This document shows positions 28,281 through 37,350 of a stretch of 64,000 nt of DNA, one piece after another (the first letter of the stretch is position 1; the number at the start of each line of letters is the position of its first letter). The position numbers were made by a program, and so were the translations under genes. The notes beneath the pieces are model-generated. The model worked only from the letters and a program-made list of their open reading frames with translations. It did no database searches and had not been told where the DNA came from. Source of the DNA: Microbulbifer marinus (GTDB lineage Bacteria; Pseudomonadota; Gammaproteobacteria; Pseudomonadales; Cellvibrionaceae); assembly GCF_900107725.1 (NCBI RefSeq), contig NZ_FNQO01000001.1:798458-862457 (forward strand). The letters are read 5' to 3'.

Positions 28281-29573
28281 TTACAATTCAAACTGTACCG
28301 AAGCGCCAAAGAAATTCAGGGAGTAATCGTCATAGCTACCCTGCAGGCGCGGACTGAACGGCGGCTGGCCACTTTGGTCGATCTTCGGGTCTCCGACCCA
28401 CGCCAGGGTATAACCCACATCGAGCCTGAGCCCCGGGCAGAGTTCCTTGCGGGCGCCCAGGCCCAGGCGCCAGGTCTTGTCGACCACCACATCGGCCGAG
28501 CGACTATCCAGGTCCTCCATACTGCTGTCGTAGGCGACACCGGCGGACAGTGACCAGCCCTGCAACGCACCTGCGTTGTATTCATGCCGAACCCCGAGGG
28601 CACCGTGCCAGGTATCGTCGTATTCGCGTTTGATCGTAACACTGGTCTGAGCCGGATTATCGATTTCAAAGCCGATAAAACCGAACTGGCTCCATTCCTG
28701 CCAGTTCAAGTTGGCGTACATGGTAGTGGCCATAGAGACACGCTGCTGCAGACTGAGTGTGATCGTCTGCGGGATATTCATGTCTATTTTGGTGCGTGCA
28801 CCATCCAGATTGGCGACCAGTTGCGAGAACAATGGGCCGAAGTTCCGCAGGCGCAGTCTGTCGCTGAACTCCAGATCCACCTCCGACGTATAAGAAAGAC
28901 CCAGGGTAGTGATTGCCGTCGGCTTGTAGATGACGCCAAGGTTACCGCCGTAGGCGATATCGGTGTCGTCGTATTTTAGCCGCGCGTCGCCACCGGCCAG
29001 CCCCGCGCGTGGACGCGATTCGTATTTGTAATAGCTACCCACGATATTCAGGCCGAGGCCAAACGACAGGCAGTCACTCGCCTTCCAGCTCAGCGAGGGC
29101 AGCAGGCTCATGCCGATCAGGCTGGTTTCCGTGACAAAGCGGCGCCCCTTCCAGTTGTCGTCGTAGTCGAGCACTCCGCCGAAATTCCCCGCCATCGCGA
29201 GCCCCCAGCCGACACTGTCGGTCAGGCGCCCCGCAGCAAAAAAACCACCACCGGGAAACCACTCGATCGCGTTGCCGCCGTCATTGCCGGGCACATTGCT
29301 GTCGCCGCCGTCGTTGAAATCGAGGTGGCCGTACATCAGCTGGCCCGACGCCATGATCTCGGTATTGTCACGCCAGACGGTACCAGCCGTATTGGTATAG
29401 GCGGTGGCAGCATCTTCCGGCGTCGCCGCCCAGCCGGCGCCGGCGGTACCCAGCGTGGGCGTGCCGATCTCCCATACCATCAGGCCACCGGCATCGGCGC
29501 TCGGCGCCATGGCCAATGCGCAGGCTGCGGAGACCAGTGCGAAATGTTTAGGCAGGGACTTGGGAGGATGCAT
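28281..29573 (-). CDS. FadL/OmpP1/TodX-type outer-membrane porin
   Basis: 430 residues from ATG 29573 (GGAG six bases upstream; the frame is open to 29768 without a signal). The signal peptide ends in PSADA, and the mature N-terminus GGLMVWEIGTPTLGTAGAGWAA is the plug-like start of FadL proteins (read in two parts: GGLMVWEIGTP and TAGAGWAA). Alternating hydrophobic strands and a terminal aromatic residue pattern (FFGASVQFEL) fit a beta-barrel. The family takes up long-chain fatty acids or aromatic hydrocarbons. It is the second gene of the operon, between a putative transport barrel and OsmC. Confidence 0.85.
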   Translation of the reverse strand: MHPPKSLPKHFALVSAACALAMAPSADAGGLMVWEIGTPTLGTAGAGWAATPEDAATAYTNTAGTVWRDNTEIMASGQLMYGHLDFNDGGDSNVPGNDGGNAIEWFPGGGFFAAGRLTDSVGWGLAMAGNFGGVLDYDDNWKGRRFVTETSLIGMSLLPSLSWKASDCLSFGLGLNIVGSYYKYESRPRAGLAGGDARLKYDDTDIAYGGNLGVIYKPTAITTLGLSYTSEVDLEFSDRLRLRNFGPLFSQLVANLDGARTKIDMNIPQTITLSLQQRVSMATTMYANLNWQEWSQFGFIGFEIDNPAQTSVTIKREYDDTWHGALGVRHEYNAGALQGWSLSAGVAYDSSMEDLDSRSADVVVDKTWRLGLGARKELCPGLRLDVGYTLAWVGDPKIDQSGQPPFSPRLQGSYDDYSLNFFGASVQFEL

Positions 29574-29602
29574 TACCGACTCCATCCGATGGAAATTACG
29601 GT

Positions 29603-30397
29603 TCAATCCCCCTTGGGGAACAGCAAGATGAAATTGAAACGGAAGCCCATATTGTGGGCGCCGCCATCCGGGCTGTCGGAGTAATAACGCGGCCCGGCCT
29701 GTATCTGGTAAGTCTGCTGCCCTACTTGGAAAACCTTGGCGACCAGAAAGGCGACCGGCACATTCCACTGTTCGCTCTCCCAGTCGTAAGTCGATTCCGT
29801 TTGCAGGGTGTAGGTCCAGGCACTTGGCGTCGTATAGGCAAAAAACGGTTGAATGAAGGTGCTGTTTACGTCCTCGCGCTTACTGTCTCCAACGAAGGAC
29901 CAGACATGGTTCACCAGTGCACCGATGGTCCAGCCGCCGGTTTGCTTGAGCACTACGCCGGTGGGGCCGGCGCCCCACTTTTCCGTGCCCAGTTCCGGCT
30001 CGGTGGCGGTGGGAATCAGGAAGGCGGGACCCAGGCCCCAGGTGATGCCGTTCACCGGCTCCTGCGGCGAGAAAAACAGACTCTGGGAGGTGTCACCGAG
30101 CCCGGTTTTTTCCCGGGTCTGCGGAAAAATATCTTCCTGATTGATGACCGGCACAATGGTGCGGCTGATCAGGTTCCACTTTTCGTTCAGCGTAATCGGG
30201 ATCACCGGCTGGACATTGAGCGTATAGCGGCGCCCTTGATGAAAGGGCCCCACATCGCGATCGAAATTGCTCTGAAAGGGTACGCTGATCAGGCTGGAGA
30301 CCGGATTTGCCAGCTTCTTGGCCAGATCTTCGCTACTCTGCGCAAACACCAGCACGGCTGGCAGGTATAGCAACAGAAGCGCGAAAACTCTCGACAT
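29603..30397 (-). CDS. Exported beta-barrel protein, neuromedin-U/transporter-like
   Basis: 264 residues from ATG 30397, preceded by AAGGAG with good spacing. The signal peptide ends in LVFAQ. The mature protein is rich in alternating strands (NLISRTIVPVINQEDIFP, GLGPAFLIPTATEP, TYDWESEQWNVPVAFLV) and ends in FNFILLFPKGD. This matches the family often annotated as neuromedin U or putative MetA-pathway/phenol degradation outer-membrane protein; its function is not established. It is the first gene of the operon with FadL and OsmC. Confidence 0.7.
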   Translation of the reverse strand: MSRVFALLLLYLPAVLVFAQSSEDLAKKLANPVSSLISVPFQSNFDRDVGPFHQGRRYTLNVQPVIPITLNEKWNLISRTIVPVINQEDIFPQTREKTGLGDTSQSLFFSPQEPVNGITWGLGPAFLIPTATEPELGTEKWGAGPTGVVLKQTGGWTIGALVNHVWSFVGDSKREDVNSTFIQPFFAYTTPSAWTYTLQTESTYDWESEQWNVPVAFLVAKVFQVGQQTYQIQAGPRYYSDSPDGGAHNMGFRFNFILLFPKGD

Positions 30398-30512
30398 CCC
30401 TTGCTCCTTCCACGGCACCTGAGAAATGTATCGCTCCTGACAGTCTAGAAAGGAAATCATCGCACTGATGTTTATGGAGCCAGCTTTACTTGCCGGGCAA
30501 TGGCCCTGACAT

Positions 30513-30538
30513 AAAAAAAGCGGGCTGAGCCCGCTTTT
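30513..30538 (-). terminator. Terminator of the acyl-CoA dehydrogenase gene
   Basis: Stem AGCGGGC / GCCCGCT with a 3-base loop, A-rich on the left and T-rich on the right, so it can stop transcription in either direction. It lies 22 bases beyond the stop of the minus-strand dehydrogenase gene. Confidence 0.8.
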
Positions 30539-30560
30539 GTGTCGACGCCGGAGTTGGCAA

Positions 30561-31718
30561 TCAGCGCACGCCCTCCAGCAGGTGGCGCGCGATGATCAGG
30601 CGCTGGATTTCACTGGTGCCTTCGTAAATGGTGGTAATGCGCACATCGCGGGTCATACGCTCCAGCGGGTACTCGCGTGTGTAGCCGACGCCACCGTGCA
30701 TCTGCAGGGCCACATAGCAGGCCTCATTGGCTTTTTCACTGGCGAAGAGTTTGGCCATGGATGCCGCCGGGCCGAAAGGCATGCCGGCATCCTTCTGCCA
30801 AGCCGCCTGTAACAGCAACAAGCGCGCCGCTTCCAGTTCGGTGTACTTGTCCGCCAGCTGCCACTGCAGTCCCTGGAACTGAGCCAGCTTCTTGCCGAAC
30901 TGTTCGCGCTCCTGCAGGTAGGCGCGGGCACAATCCAGTGCCTCCAGGCCGATACCCAGTGCCAGTGAGCCGATACCGATACGCCCGCCGGCCAGTTCGC
31001 CGGCGGCGATGCGGAAACCGCGGTTCTCTTCGCCCAACAAGTTGGCGGCGGGAATACGGCAGTCGTCGAACGCCACCTCGTTGGTGACCGACGCCTTCTG
31101 CCCCATTTTCTCCTCGGCCTTGCCGATGATCAGGCCCGGCGTACCCGCCTCCACCAGGAAGCAGGAAATGCCCTTGCCTTTCGAAGCATCGGGGTCGGTT
31201 ACCGCCCAGACCACGAACACCCCGGCGAACTCGGCGCTGCTGATAAACAGCTTGCTGCCGTTCAGCACGTATTCGTCGCCGTCTTTCACCGCGCGGGTGC
31301 GCATGGCGGCGGCATCGGAACCGGAGCCGGGTTCGGTCAGGCAGAAGGAGCCGGCGGCGTATTCGCCGCTGCAGATTTTCGGCAGGTATTTGTCTTTCTG
31401 CTCGTCGTTGCCCACCGCCTGAATCACCTCGGCGACCATGTTGGTCACCGAAGTGGTCGTCGCGGTGGACGCGCAACCGCGTGCCAGTTCGGCGATGGCC
31501 AGGCTGAACGCAATGGTGCCGGCGCCGGTGCCGCCGTACCCGGGATCGACATTGATACCCATAAAGCCCAGTTCGGCCAGCTGCTTGAGCTTTTCCAGCA
31601 GCAACTCGCGATTGCCGGTCTTGTCCAGCTCGGCGGCGACCGGCTTCAGTTCGCTGTCGGCGAACTGGCGCGCGGCTTCCTGGATCATCTGCTGTTCTTC
31701 GGTGAGTGAAAAGTCCAT
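30561..31718 (-). CDS. Acyl-CoA dehydrogenase
   Basis: 385 residues, a standard length. The family signatures AGSFCLTEPGSGSDAAAMRT and LQMHGGVGYTREYP are present. The catalytic base is expected in IYEGTSEIQRLIIARHLL near the C-terminus. It oxidises an acyl-CoA to the enoyl-CoA with FAD, passing electrons to ETF. The similarity is to short/branched-chain enzymes used in fatty-acid or branched-chain amino-acid breakdown, and the exact chain specificity is unknown. It follows the EamA transporter gene at a 33-base gap on the minus strand, so the two may be cotranscribed. Confidence 0.93.
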   Translation of the reverse strand: MDFSLTEEQQMIQEAARQFADSELKPVAAELDKTGNRELLLEKLKQLAELGFMGINVDPGYGGTGAGTIAFSLAIAELARGCASTATTTSVTNMVAEVIQAVGNDEQKDKYLPKICSGEYAAGSFCLTEPGSGSDAAAMRTRAVKDGDEYVLNGSKLFISSAEFAGVFVVWAVTDPDASKGKGISCFLVEAGTPGLIIGKAEEKMGQKASVTNEVAFDDCRIPAANLLGEENRGFRIAAGELAGGRIGIGSLALGIGLEALDCARAYLQEREQFGKKLAQFQGLQWQLADKYTELEAARLLLLQAAWQKDAGMPFGPAASMAKLFASEKANEACYVALQMHGGVGYTREYPLERMTRDVRITTIYEGTSEIQRLIIARHLLEGVR

Positions 31719-31751
31719 ACCGTACCTACTTATATTTATCTGCGGTTGTCG

Positions 31752-32663
31752 TCATCGCTTGAAAATCAGCCGGCGCAGCAGCCCCTGCTGAACCGCCACG
31801 CCGAGCATAATCAAAACCAAGCCGACAATGGTTGCCATTTGAATCTTCTCGCCGACCAAAATCGCAATCAAAAGCAACGAAAGTGGCGGGGAAAGATAAA
31901 TCAGGTTACTGATGCGCGCCGTGTTGTCACAGTGCATCAGCGCCGCCTGCCACAACAGGAAGGCGATGCCCATTTCGAACAGGCCCACGTAGATGGGCCC
32001 CAGCCAGCCGGCCAGGGACGGCCACTGCCAGTCGCCCTGTACCAGCACGGCGCCCGCCAGCCACGGCAGGCCACACAGGAAACTGAGCAGCAGGTTGACC
32101 GGCGCGCTGCCGCCGATACGGGTGTTGAGCAGCCAGAAACAGCACCAGATCAGCGTACTGAACAGCGCCAGCGCGACGCCCAGCGGTTGCGCGAATTTCA
32201 GCCCGAGCAGGTTGCCACCGGTGGCGATCACCAGCACGCCGCCGTAGCAGATCAGTGCCGCCACCAGATCCTGGGTGCGCAGCTGCTGTTTCAGTATCGG
32301 CACCGACAGGAGCGCCAGCAGAATGCCCCAAGTGTAATTGAGAGGCAGCACCTGCTGCGCCGGCAGCATGTCGTAGGCGTAAAACAGCACCAGGTAATAG
32401 AGGAAGGGATTGCAGAAGCCGAGCGCGACATACCAGCGCCAGTTGCTGCGCCAGGCGGCACGCAGTTCGCCCCAGCGTCCTTCCCGGGTGACTACGATAC
32501 TCATCACCAGCGTCGACACCAATGCGGCCACGCTGACCAGCTGCAGCGGCGATACATGCTGCAGCGACAGCTTGAAGGCACTGGCTACAGTGGACCAGCA
32601 GAGTACTGCCGCTAGTGCTAACAACAGGGCGCGGCGGTTATCGACCGTCGGTGAATTACCCAT
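31752..32663 (-). CDS. EamA/DMT-family transporter
   Basis: 303 residues with about ten hydrophobic segments in two EamA-like halves. The first repeat begins LLLALAAVLCWSTVASAFKL and the second contains LLWQAALMHCDNTARISNLIYLSPPLS (read as separate segments: LLWQAALMHC and NLIYLSPPLSLLL). The family exports or imports small metabolites such as amino acids. No substrate can be assigned. It is upstream of acyl-CoA dehydrogenase on the same strand. Confidence 0.88.
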   Translation of the reverse strand: MGNSPTVDNRRALLLALAAVLCWSTVASAFKLSLQHVSPLQLVSVAALVSTLVMSIVVTREGRWGELRAAWRSNWRWYVALGFCNPFLYYLVLFYAYDMLPAQQVLPLNYTWGILLALLSVPILKQQLRTQDLVAALICYGGVLVIATGGNLLGLKFAQPLGVALALFSTLIWCCFWLLNTRIGGSAPVNLLLSFLCGLPWLAGAVLVQGDWQWPSLAGWLGPIYVGLFEMGIAFLLWQAALMHCDNTARISNLIYLSPPLSLLLIAILVGEKIQMATIVGLVLIMLGVAVQQGLLRRLIFKR

Positions 32664-32693
32664 AGATCGGTACGGCTATCAATTCTGGGGTTA

Positions 32694-32752
32694 AGCAGCC
32701 TGTCGAACTTAGACGTCCCCTCGCGACGAACGCCTGAGCCCGACAGGCTGCT
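32694..32752. repeat. Long hairpin with 12-bp perfect arms between EamA and Lrp genes
   Basis: Arms AGCAGCCTGTCG (32694-32705) and CGACAGGCTGCT (32741-32752) enclose 35 bases that can pair further with mismatches. It lies just past the end of the minus-strand Lrp gene and may serve as its terminator. The compact, conserved-looking form suggests a dispersed genomic repeat. Confidence 0.6.
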
Positions 32753-32785
32753 AAGCTTTTAAAGAGTTTTGTGCGCCAACTGCGC

Positions 32786-33295
32786 TCAGCGCTTGCCGCT
32801 TTTGCTCTTGGGTTCCGGGTCCGGCACCGCCACGGCGGTATCCGTCTTGACCTCCTGGATCACGACATAGGTGTGGGTCTCGCGCACCCCGGGGATGGAG
32901 GCCAGCTTCTCGCCGAGGAAGCGGCGGTAGCCGAGCATGTCCTTGATGCGAATTTTCACCAGGTAGTCGAAACCACCGGCAACCATATGGCATTCCTGCA
33001 CTTCTTCCAGGCTGGAAACATGGTCGTTGAACGCCTCGAGGGCCTCGGTAGCCGTGTCGGTCAGGGTGACCTGGATATAGACGACCAGGCCGGCATGTAC
33101 CTTGAGCGGATCCAGCAGCGCCACATAGTCGCGGATAAAGCCTTCGCGCTCGAGGCGCTTGACCCGTTCCAGGCACGGTGTGGGGCTCAGATTGACCCGC
33201 CGCGCCAGTTCCACGTTCGGCAGGCGTCCGTGGCGCTGCAGGATGCGCAGTATCTGGCGGTCGATACGGTCCAGATCTTCCAACTGTCGAGACAT
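32786..33295 (-). CDS. Lrp/AsnC-family regulator, divergent from putA
   Basis: 169 residues. The N-terminal HTH reads LDRIDRQILRILQRHGRL then NVELARRVNLSPTPCLERVKRLE, followed by the RAM effector domain (VYIQVTLTDT, HMVAGGFDYLVKIRIKD, ETHTYVVIQEVKTD). Such regulators bind amino acids and usually control the adjacent gene. Its position back-to-back with putA, and the lack of a DNA-binding domain in this PutA, make proline-responsive activation of putA the best guess (inference). A short basic, Ser/Lys-rich tail ends the protein. Confidence 0.9.
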   Translation of the reverse strand: MSRQLEDLDRIDRQILRILQRHGRLPNVELARRVNLSPTPCLERVKRLEREGFIRDYVALLDPLKVHAGLVVYIQVTLTDTATEALEAFNDHVSSLEEVQECHMVAGGFDYLVKIRIKDMLGYRRFLGEKLASIPGVRETHTYVVIQEVKTDTAVAVPDPEPKSKSGKR

Positions 33296-33437
33296 AGCAA
33301 CATACCCTACTGGTAATCAGGCAAACAGGCGTGATATTTAACCACAACCGGCGGCAAAATGGCGATTAATTCTGAGCACTTTCGCACATAATCCGGTTTT
33401 TTATTCTGGCCCTAAATTACAGAGCTTGGGAGACATT

Positions 33438-36400
33438 ATGTCGACAAAATTCGCCGGCCAATCCACCGAACAGCTGCACAGCGCCCGCCAGCGTGCCCGC
33501 GAGTATCTACACGCCGACGAAAATCAGTGCGTCAGCGAGCTGCTGGCCGCCCCCCGGCCCAGTGACGCGCTGCGACAGAAAATTCTGCATACCTCGCGTG
33601 AGCTGGTGCGTCATTCCCGCCAGCACCGCAGCAAGCGGGGCACCCTGGATGCGTTTCTGCAGCAGTTCGGCCTCTCCAATAAGGAAGGCGTGGCGCTGAT
33701 GTGCCTGGCGGAGTCCCTGCTCCGGGTACCGGATGCGGATACTGCCGACAAACTGATCGCCGAAAAAGTGCATTCCGGCAACTGGTCCAGCCATCGTGGC
33801 CAATCTGACTCCCTGTTCGTGAATGCCTCCACCTGGGGTCTGATGCTGACCGGCAATATTGTCGAGCTGGACCCGGACATCACCGAGCAGCCCTCCAACT
33901 GGATGAAACGCCTGGTCAGCCGCCTCGGCGAGCCGATGGTGCGCACCTCCATGATGCAGGCGATGAAGATCATGGGCGGCCAGTACGTACTCGGCCGCAC
34001 CATCGAGGAAGCGCTGAAACGCGGCCCGGCGGAAAACCTGCCCGGCACCCGCTTCTCCTTCGACATGCTCGGCGAGGGCGCCCGCACCATGGCGGACGCC
34101 GAGCGCTACTTCGACGCCTATATGATGGCCATCGAGGCTATCGGCAAGGACAACGACAAGCGCGACGTGGTCGAGGCCAACGGCATCTCCATCAAGCTGT
34201 CCGCCCTGCATCCGCGCTACAGCGTGCTGCAGCGCGACCGCGTAATGCACGAACTGCTGCCGCAGGTGAAGCGCCTGTGCGTGGCGGCGGCCAAATACGA
34301 TATGGGCCTGAACATCGACGCCGAGGAGGCCGAGCGCCTGGACGTGTCGCTGGATATCTTCGAAGCCCTGGCGCGCGACCCGGAACTGAAAGACTGGCAG
34401 GGTCTCGGCTTCGTGCTGCAGGCCTACCAGAAGCGCGCGCCCCACGTCGCCGACTGGCTGATCGCGCTGGGCCGTGACACCGGCCGCAAGGTGATGGTGC
34501 GCCTGGTAAAAGGCGCCTACTGGGATACCGAGATCAAGCACGCCCAGCAGATGGGCCTGTCCGACTATCCGGTGTACACGCGCAAGTGCCACACCGACCT
34601 GTCGTACCAGGTATGCGCGCAGAAGCTGCTGGATGCCCGCGACGCCATCTACCCGCAGTTTGCGACCCACAACGCCTATACCGTCGGCCTGATCCTGGAG
34701 ATGGCCGGCGACAGCAACGACTACGAGTTCCAGCGCCTGCACGGCATGGGCCACCTGCTCTACGCCCAGCTGGAAGAGGTACACGGCAAGCGCGTGCCGG
34801 TGCGGGTCTACGCGCCGGTCGGAGCCCACAAGGATCTGCTGCCCTACCTGGTGCGCCGCCTGCTCGAGAACGGCGCCAACAGCTCGTTCGTCAACCGCTT
34901 TATGGATGAGAAGACCCCGGTCGAAGAACTGGTGCAGGACACCCTCGAGCAGAGCGAGGCCTGCAATCCCTATCGCCACCCGCAAATCCCGGTCCCGGAG
35001 GACATTTATATGGGCGCAGAGGCTCTGCCACGGAAAAACTCACACGGTATCGAACTGACCGATCCCCTGGCGGTGGAGCCGCTGCTGGAAGCCGTGGAAA
35101 AAGCGCGCGGCAAGCATTTCCTCGGCGGCCCGATCGTGGATGGCGTGATGGGCAAATCCGAAGTGCCGGTACACAACCCGGCCACCGGCGAGCTGGTGGG
35201 CCACACCGCCAACACCGACAAGCACCTGATCGACCAGGCGTACGCCTCTGCGACCGAAGCGCAGATCGCCTGGGATCGCCTGGGTGGCGAAGCGCGGGCC
35301 AAGATTCTCGACAAGATCGCCGATCTGTACGAGAAGCATATCAACGACCTGACTGCGCTCATCTGCCTGGAAGCCGGCCGCACCCTGAACGACGGCATCA
35401 GTGAAGTGCGTGAAGCGGTGGATTTCTGCCGTTACTACGCCAACGGCGCGCGCAAGCATTTCAGCGCGCCGACCGAACTGCCCGGGCCGACCGGCGAAAG
35501 CAACCAGCTGTACCTGAGCGGCCGCGGCGTCTTTGTCGCCATCAGCCCGTGGAACTTCCCGCTGGCGATCTTCACCGGCCAGGTGGTTGCGGCGCTGGCG
35601 GCAGGCAACGCGGTGCTGGCGAAGCCGGCCGAACAGACTCCGCTGATCGCGGCACATGCGATTGAACTGATGCACGAGGCGGGCGTACCGAGCAAGGTGC
35701 TGCACCTGATCACCGGTACCGGCGCCGCCGTTGGCGCACCGCTGATCGAAGACCCGCGCCTGTCCGGCGTAGTCTTCACCGGCTCCACCGAAACCGCGCG
35801 CCTGATCAACAAACAGCTGGCCGACAAGGAGGGACCGATCACCCCGCTGATCGCCGAGACCGGCGGCCAGAACGTGATGATCGTGGACTCCACTGCCCTG
35901 CCCGAGCAGGTTGTGGACGACGTCATCCAGTCCGCGTTCCTCAGCGCCGGCCAGCGCTGTTCCGCGCTGCGTATCCTGTGCGTGCAGGACGTGATCGCGG
36001 ACAACCTGCTAAACATGCTCAAGGGCGCCTGCGAAGAGCTGACCCTCGGCGATCCGTCCAAGTTGGAAACCGATATCGGCCCGGTGATCGACGACAAGGC
36101 CCTCGGCATGCTGGAGGCGCACCGCGAGCGCATGCAGCAGAAGGCCAAACCGCTGTTCGCCTTTGACGCAGACAAGAAGCCGGCCAAGGGCACTTTCTTC
36201 GGCCCACAGGTAGTCGAGATCGAAGACTTCTCGCTGCTGAAGCGTGAAGTGTTCGGGCCCTTCCTGCATGTGGTCCGTTTCAAGGCGGAAGAGCTGGAGG
36301 ACGTGATCCGCCGTATCAACGCCACCGGTTACGGCCTGACGTTCGGCCTGCACTCGCGCATCGAGGGTCGCGCACACGCGGTGTTCAAGCGCGTGAACGT

Positions 36401-36596
36401 GGGCAACTGCTACGTGAACCGGGATATGGTCGGCGCGGTCGTGGGCGTGAACCCGTTCGGCGGCCAGGGCCTGTCCGGCACCGGCCCGAAAGCGGGCGGC
36501 CCCCACTACCTGTTCCGCTTCGCCAACGAAAAGACCAAAACGGTCAACGTAGTGGCCACCGGCGGTAACACCCAGCTGTTTACACTGGGCGAGTAA
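33438..36596 (+). CDS. putA: Bifunctional proline dehydrogenase / glutamate-semialdehyde dehydrogenase
   Basis: 1052 residues from ATG 33438 (TTGGGAGA upstream; an in-frame TTG at 33426 is less likely). It oxidises proline to glutamate via pyrroline-5-carboxylate, coupling FAD-dependent PRODH to NAD-dependent ALDH, at the inner face of the membrane. The PRODH barrel (about 180-480) shows VRLVKGAYWDTEIK, YTRKCHTDLSY and FATHNAYTV. The ALDH domain (about 580-1040) has catalytic Glu807 in ETGGQN and nucleophile Cys841 in GQRCSALR. There is no N-terminal ribbon-helix-helix domain; it is shorter than the ~1300-residue trifunctional PutA of enterics. Transcription is therefore probably set by the divergent Lrp protein. 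A strong terminator follows. Confidence 0.96.
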   Translation: MSTKFAGQSTEQLHSARQRAREYLHADENQCVSELLAAPRPSDALRQKILHTSRELVRHSRQHRSKRGTLDAFLQQFGLSNKEGVALMCLAESLLRVPDADTADKLIAEKVHSGNWSSHRGQSDSLFVNASTWGLMLTGNIVELDPDITEQPSNWMKRLVSRLGEPMVRTSMMQAMKIMGGQYVLGRTIEEALKRGPAENLPGTRFSFDMLGEGARTMADAERYFDAYMMAIEAIGKDNDKRDVVEANGISIKLSALHPRYSVLQRDRVMHELLPQVKRLCVAAAKYDMGLNIDAEEAERLDVSLDIFEALARDPELKDWQGLGFVLQAYQKRAPHVADWLIALGRDTGRKVMVRLVKGAYWDTEIKHAQQMGLSDYPVYTRKCHTDLSYQVCAQKLLDARDAIYPQFATHNAYTVGLILEMAGDSNDYEFQRLHGMGHLLYAQLEEVHGKRVPVRVYAPVGAHKDLLPYLVRRLLENGANSSFVNRFMDEKTPVEELVQDTLEQSEACNPYRHPQIPVPEDIYMGAEALPRKNSHGIELTDPLAVEPLLEAVEKARGKHFLGGPIVDGVMGKSEVPVHNPATGELVGHTANTDKHLIDQAYASATEAQIAWDRLGGEARAKILDKIADLYEKHINDLTALICLEAGRTLNDGISEVREAVDFCRYYANGARKHFSAPTELPGPTGESNQLYLSGRGVFVAISPWNFPLAIFTGQVVAALAAGNAVLAKPAEQTPLIAAHAIELMHEAGVPSKVLHLITGTGAAVGAPLIEDPRLSGVVFTGSTETARLINKQLADKEGPITPLIAETGGQNVMIVDSTALPEQVVDDVIQSAFLSAGQRCSALRILCVQDVIADNLLNMLKGACEELTLGDPSKLETDIGPVIDDKALGMLEAHRERMQQKAKPLFAFDADKKPAKGTFFGPQVVEIEDFSLLKREVFGPFLHVVRFKAEELEDVIRRINATGYGLTFGLHSRIEGRAHAVFKRVNVGNCYVNRDMVGAVVGVNPFGGQGLSGTGPKAGGPHYLFRFANEKTKTVNVVATGGNTQLFTLGE

Positions 36597-36621
36597 CCGC
36601 CGGACAATCCGGCCAACAGCG

Positions 36622-36654
36622 AAAAGGGCGAACCCTCGGGCTCGCCCTTTTTTT
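36622..36654 (+). terminator. putA terminator
   Basis: A 10-bp stem AAAAGGGCGA / TCGCCCTTTT with a GC-rich loop and a run of T residues at 36648-36654, 25 bases after the putA stop. Confidence 0.9.
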
Positions 36655-36683
36655 GTGCCCGACCCCGGGTAAAAATGTCAGGC

Positions 36684-36711
36684 AAAAAAAGAGCCGGGGG
36701 TTACCCGACTC
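36684..36711 (-). terminator. Terminator of the glycine-zipper lipoprotein gene
   Basis: Read on the minus strand: GAGTCGGG...CCCGGCTC (one G-T pair) followed by seven T residues. It lies 74 bases past the lipoprotein stop. Confidence 0.8.
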
Positions 36712-36784
36712 AAGCCAAGTCCTGTGAGATTGCCGAATATCAGAGGACGATCATATTGCTTTGACCGCACTGATCAAAAAAAGA

Positions 36785-37180
36785 TCAATTCAGCACGCGA
36801 TATCCGCGACCGCGAAGACAGTTTCTGGTGACGATATCGGCCTCCACATTGGCACTGGTCACCCCGGAGACACCGCCCATCAGCGCACCGGCACCGGCGC
36901 CGGCCGCCGCCGCACTGCTGTTGTCACCGATGATCGCACCCAGCGCACCACCGAGCAGCGCGCCACCGGCAGCACGGGTCACGCCCCGACGCCCCTGGTC
37001 ACTGCGCGCCGCCACCGCCAGCCCTTTGCAGTCAGCCAGGTCCAGCTGGTACTGGCGCATGTTCACACCATAGGTATCAATAATGATGCCGCCGGCACCA
37101 GGAACCTGCTCCTGCTGGGTTGCACAGCCGAACAGCAGCGCACTGCTGAGACTGACGGCGGCCATCAATCTGAATTTCAT
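36785..37180 (-). CDS. Glycine-zipper lipoprotein
   Basis: 131 residues from ATG 37180 (GAGGAG seven bases upstream). The signal peptide ends with lipobox LLFGC. The middle is a Gly/Ala-rich zipper (GGALLGGALGAIIGDN, AGAGAGALMGGVSG) that may insert into or line a membrane, flanked by LADCKGLAVAA and NCLRGRGY, whose two Cys could pair. The family (YMGG/SlyB/PcP-like envelope lipoproteins) helps outer-membrane integrity. It is a single gene with its own terminator. Confidence 0.8.
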   Translation of the reverse strand: MKFRLMAAVSLSSALLFGCATQQEQVPGAGGIIIDTYGVNMRQYQLDLADCKGLAVAARSDQGRRGVTRAAGGALLGGALGAIIGDNSSAAAAGAGAGALMGGVSGVTSANVEADIVTRNCLRGRGYRVLN

Positions 37181-37350
37181 CCGATACTCCTCGCTAACTG
37201 CCCGGCCACTCAGCCCGATGCAGTCCACCGAGCGGATGGCGGGCACAATGTCGCCTGGTTCTTCATTAGGTTTAGCTGGAGGTAGAAGAGCGCGCCAGTC
37301 ATGGCGCCGGGATTTTCTGACTTTCTGGTCGGATCAAACGTTGGCCATCG

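Noticed and set aside
33507..34985. Long open frame antisense to putA (492 codons)
   Set aside because: It mirrors the strongly conserved PutA reading frame, has low-complexity His/Gln/Val-rich translation and no ribosome site; typical shadow of GC-rich coding DNA.
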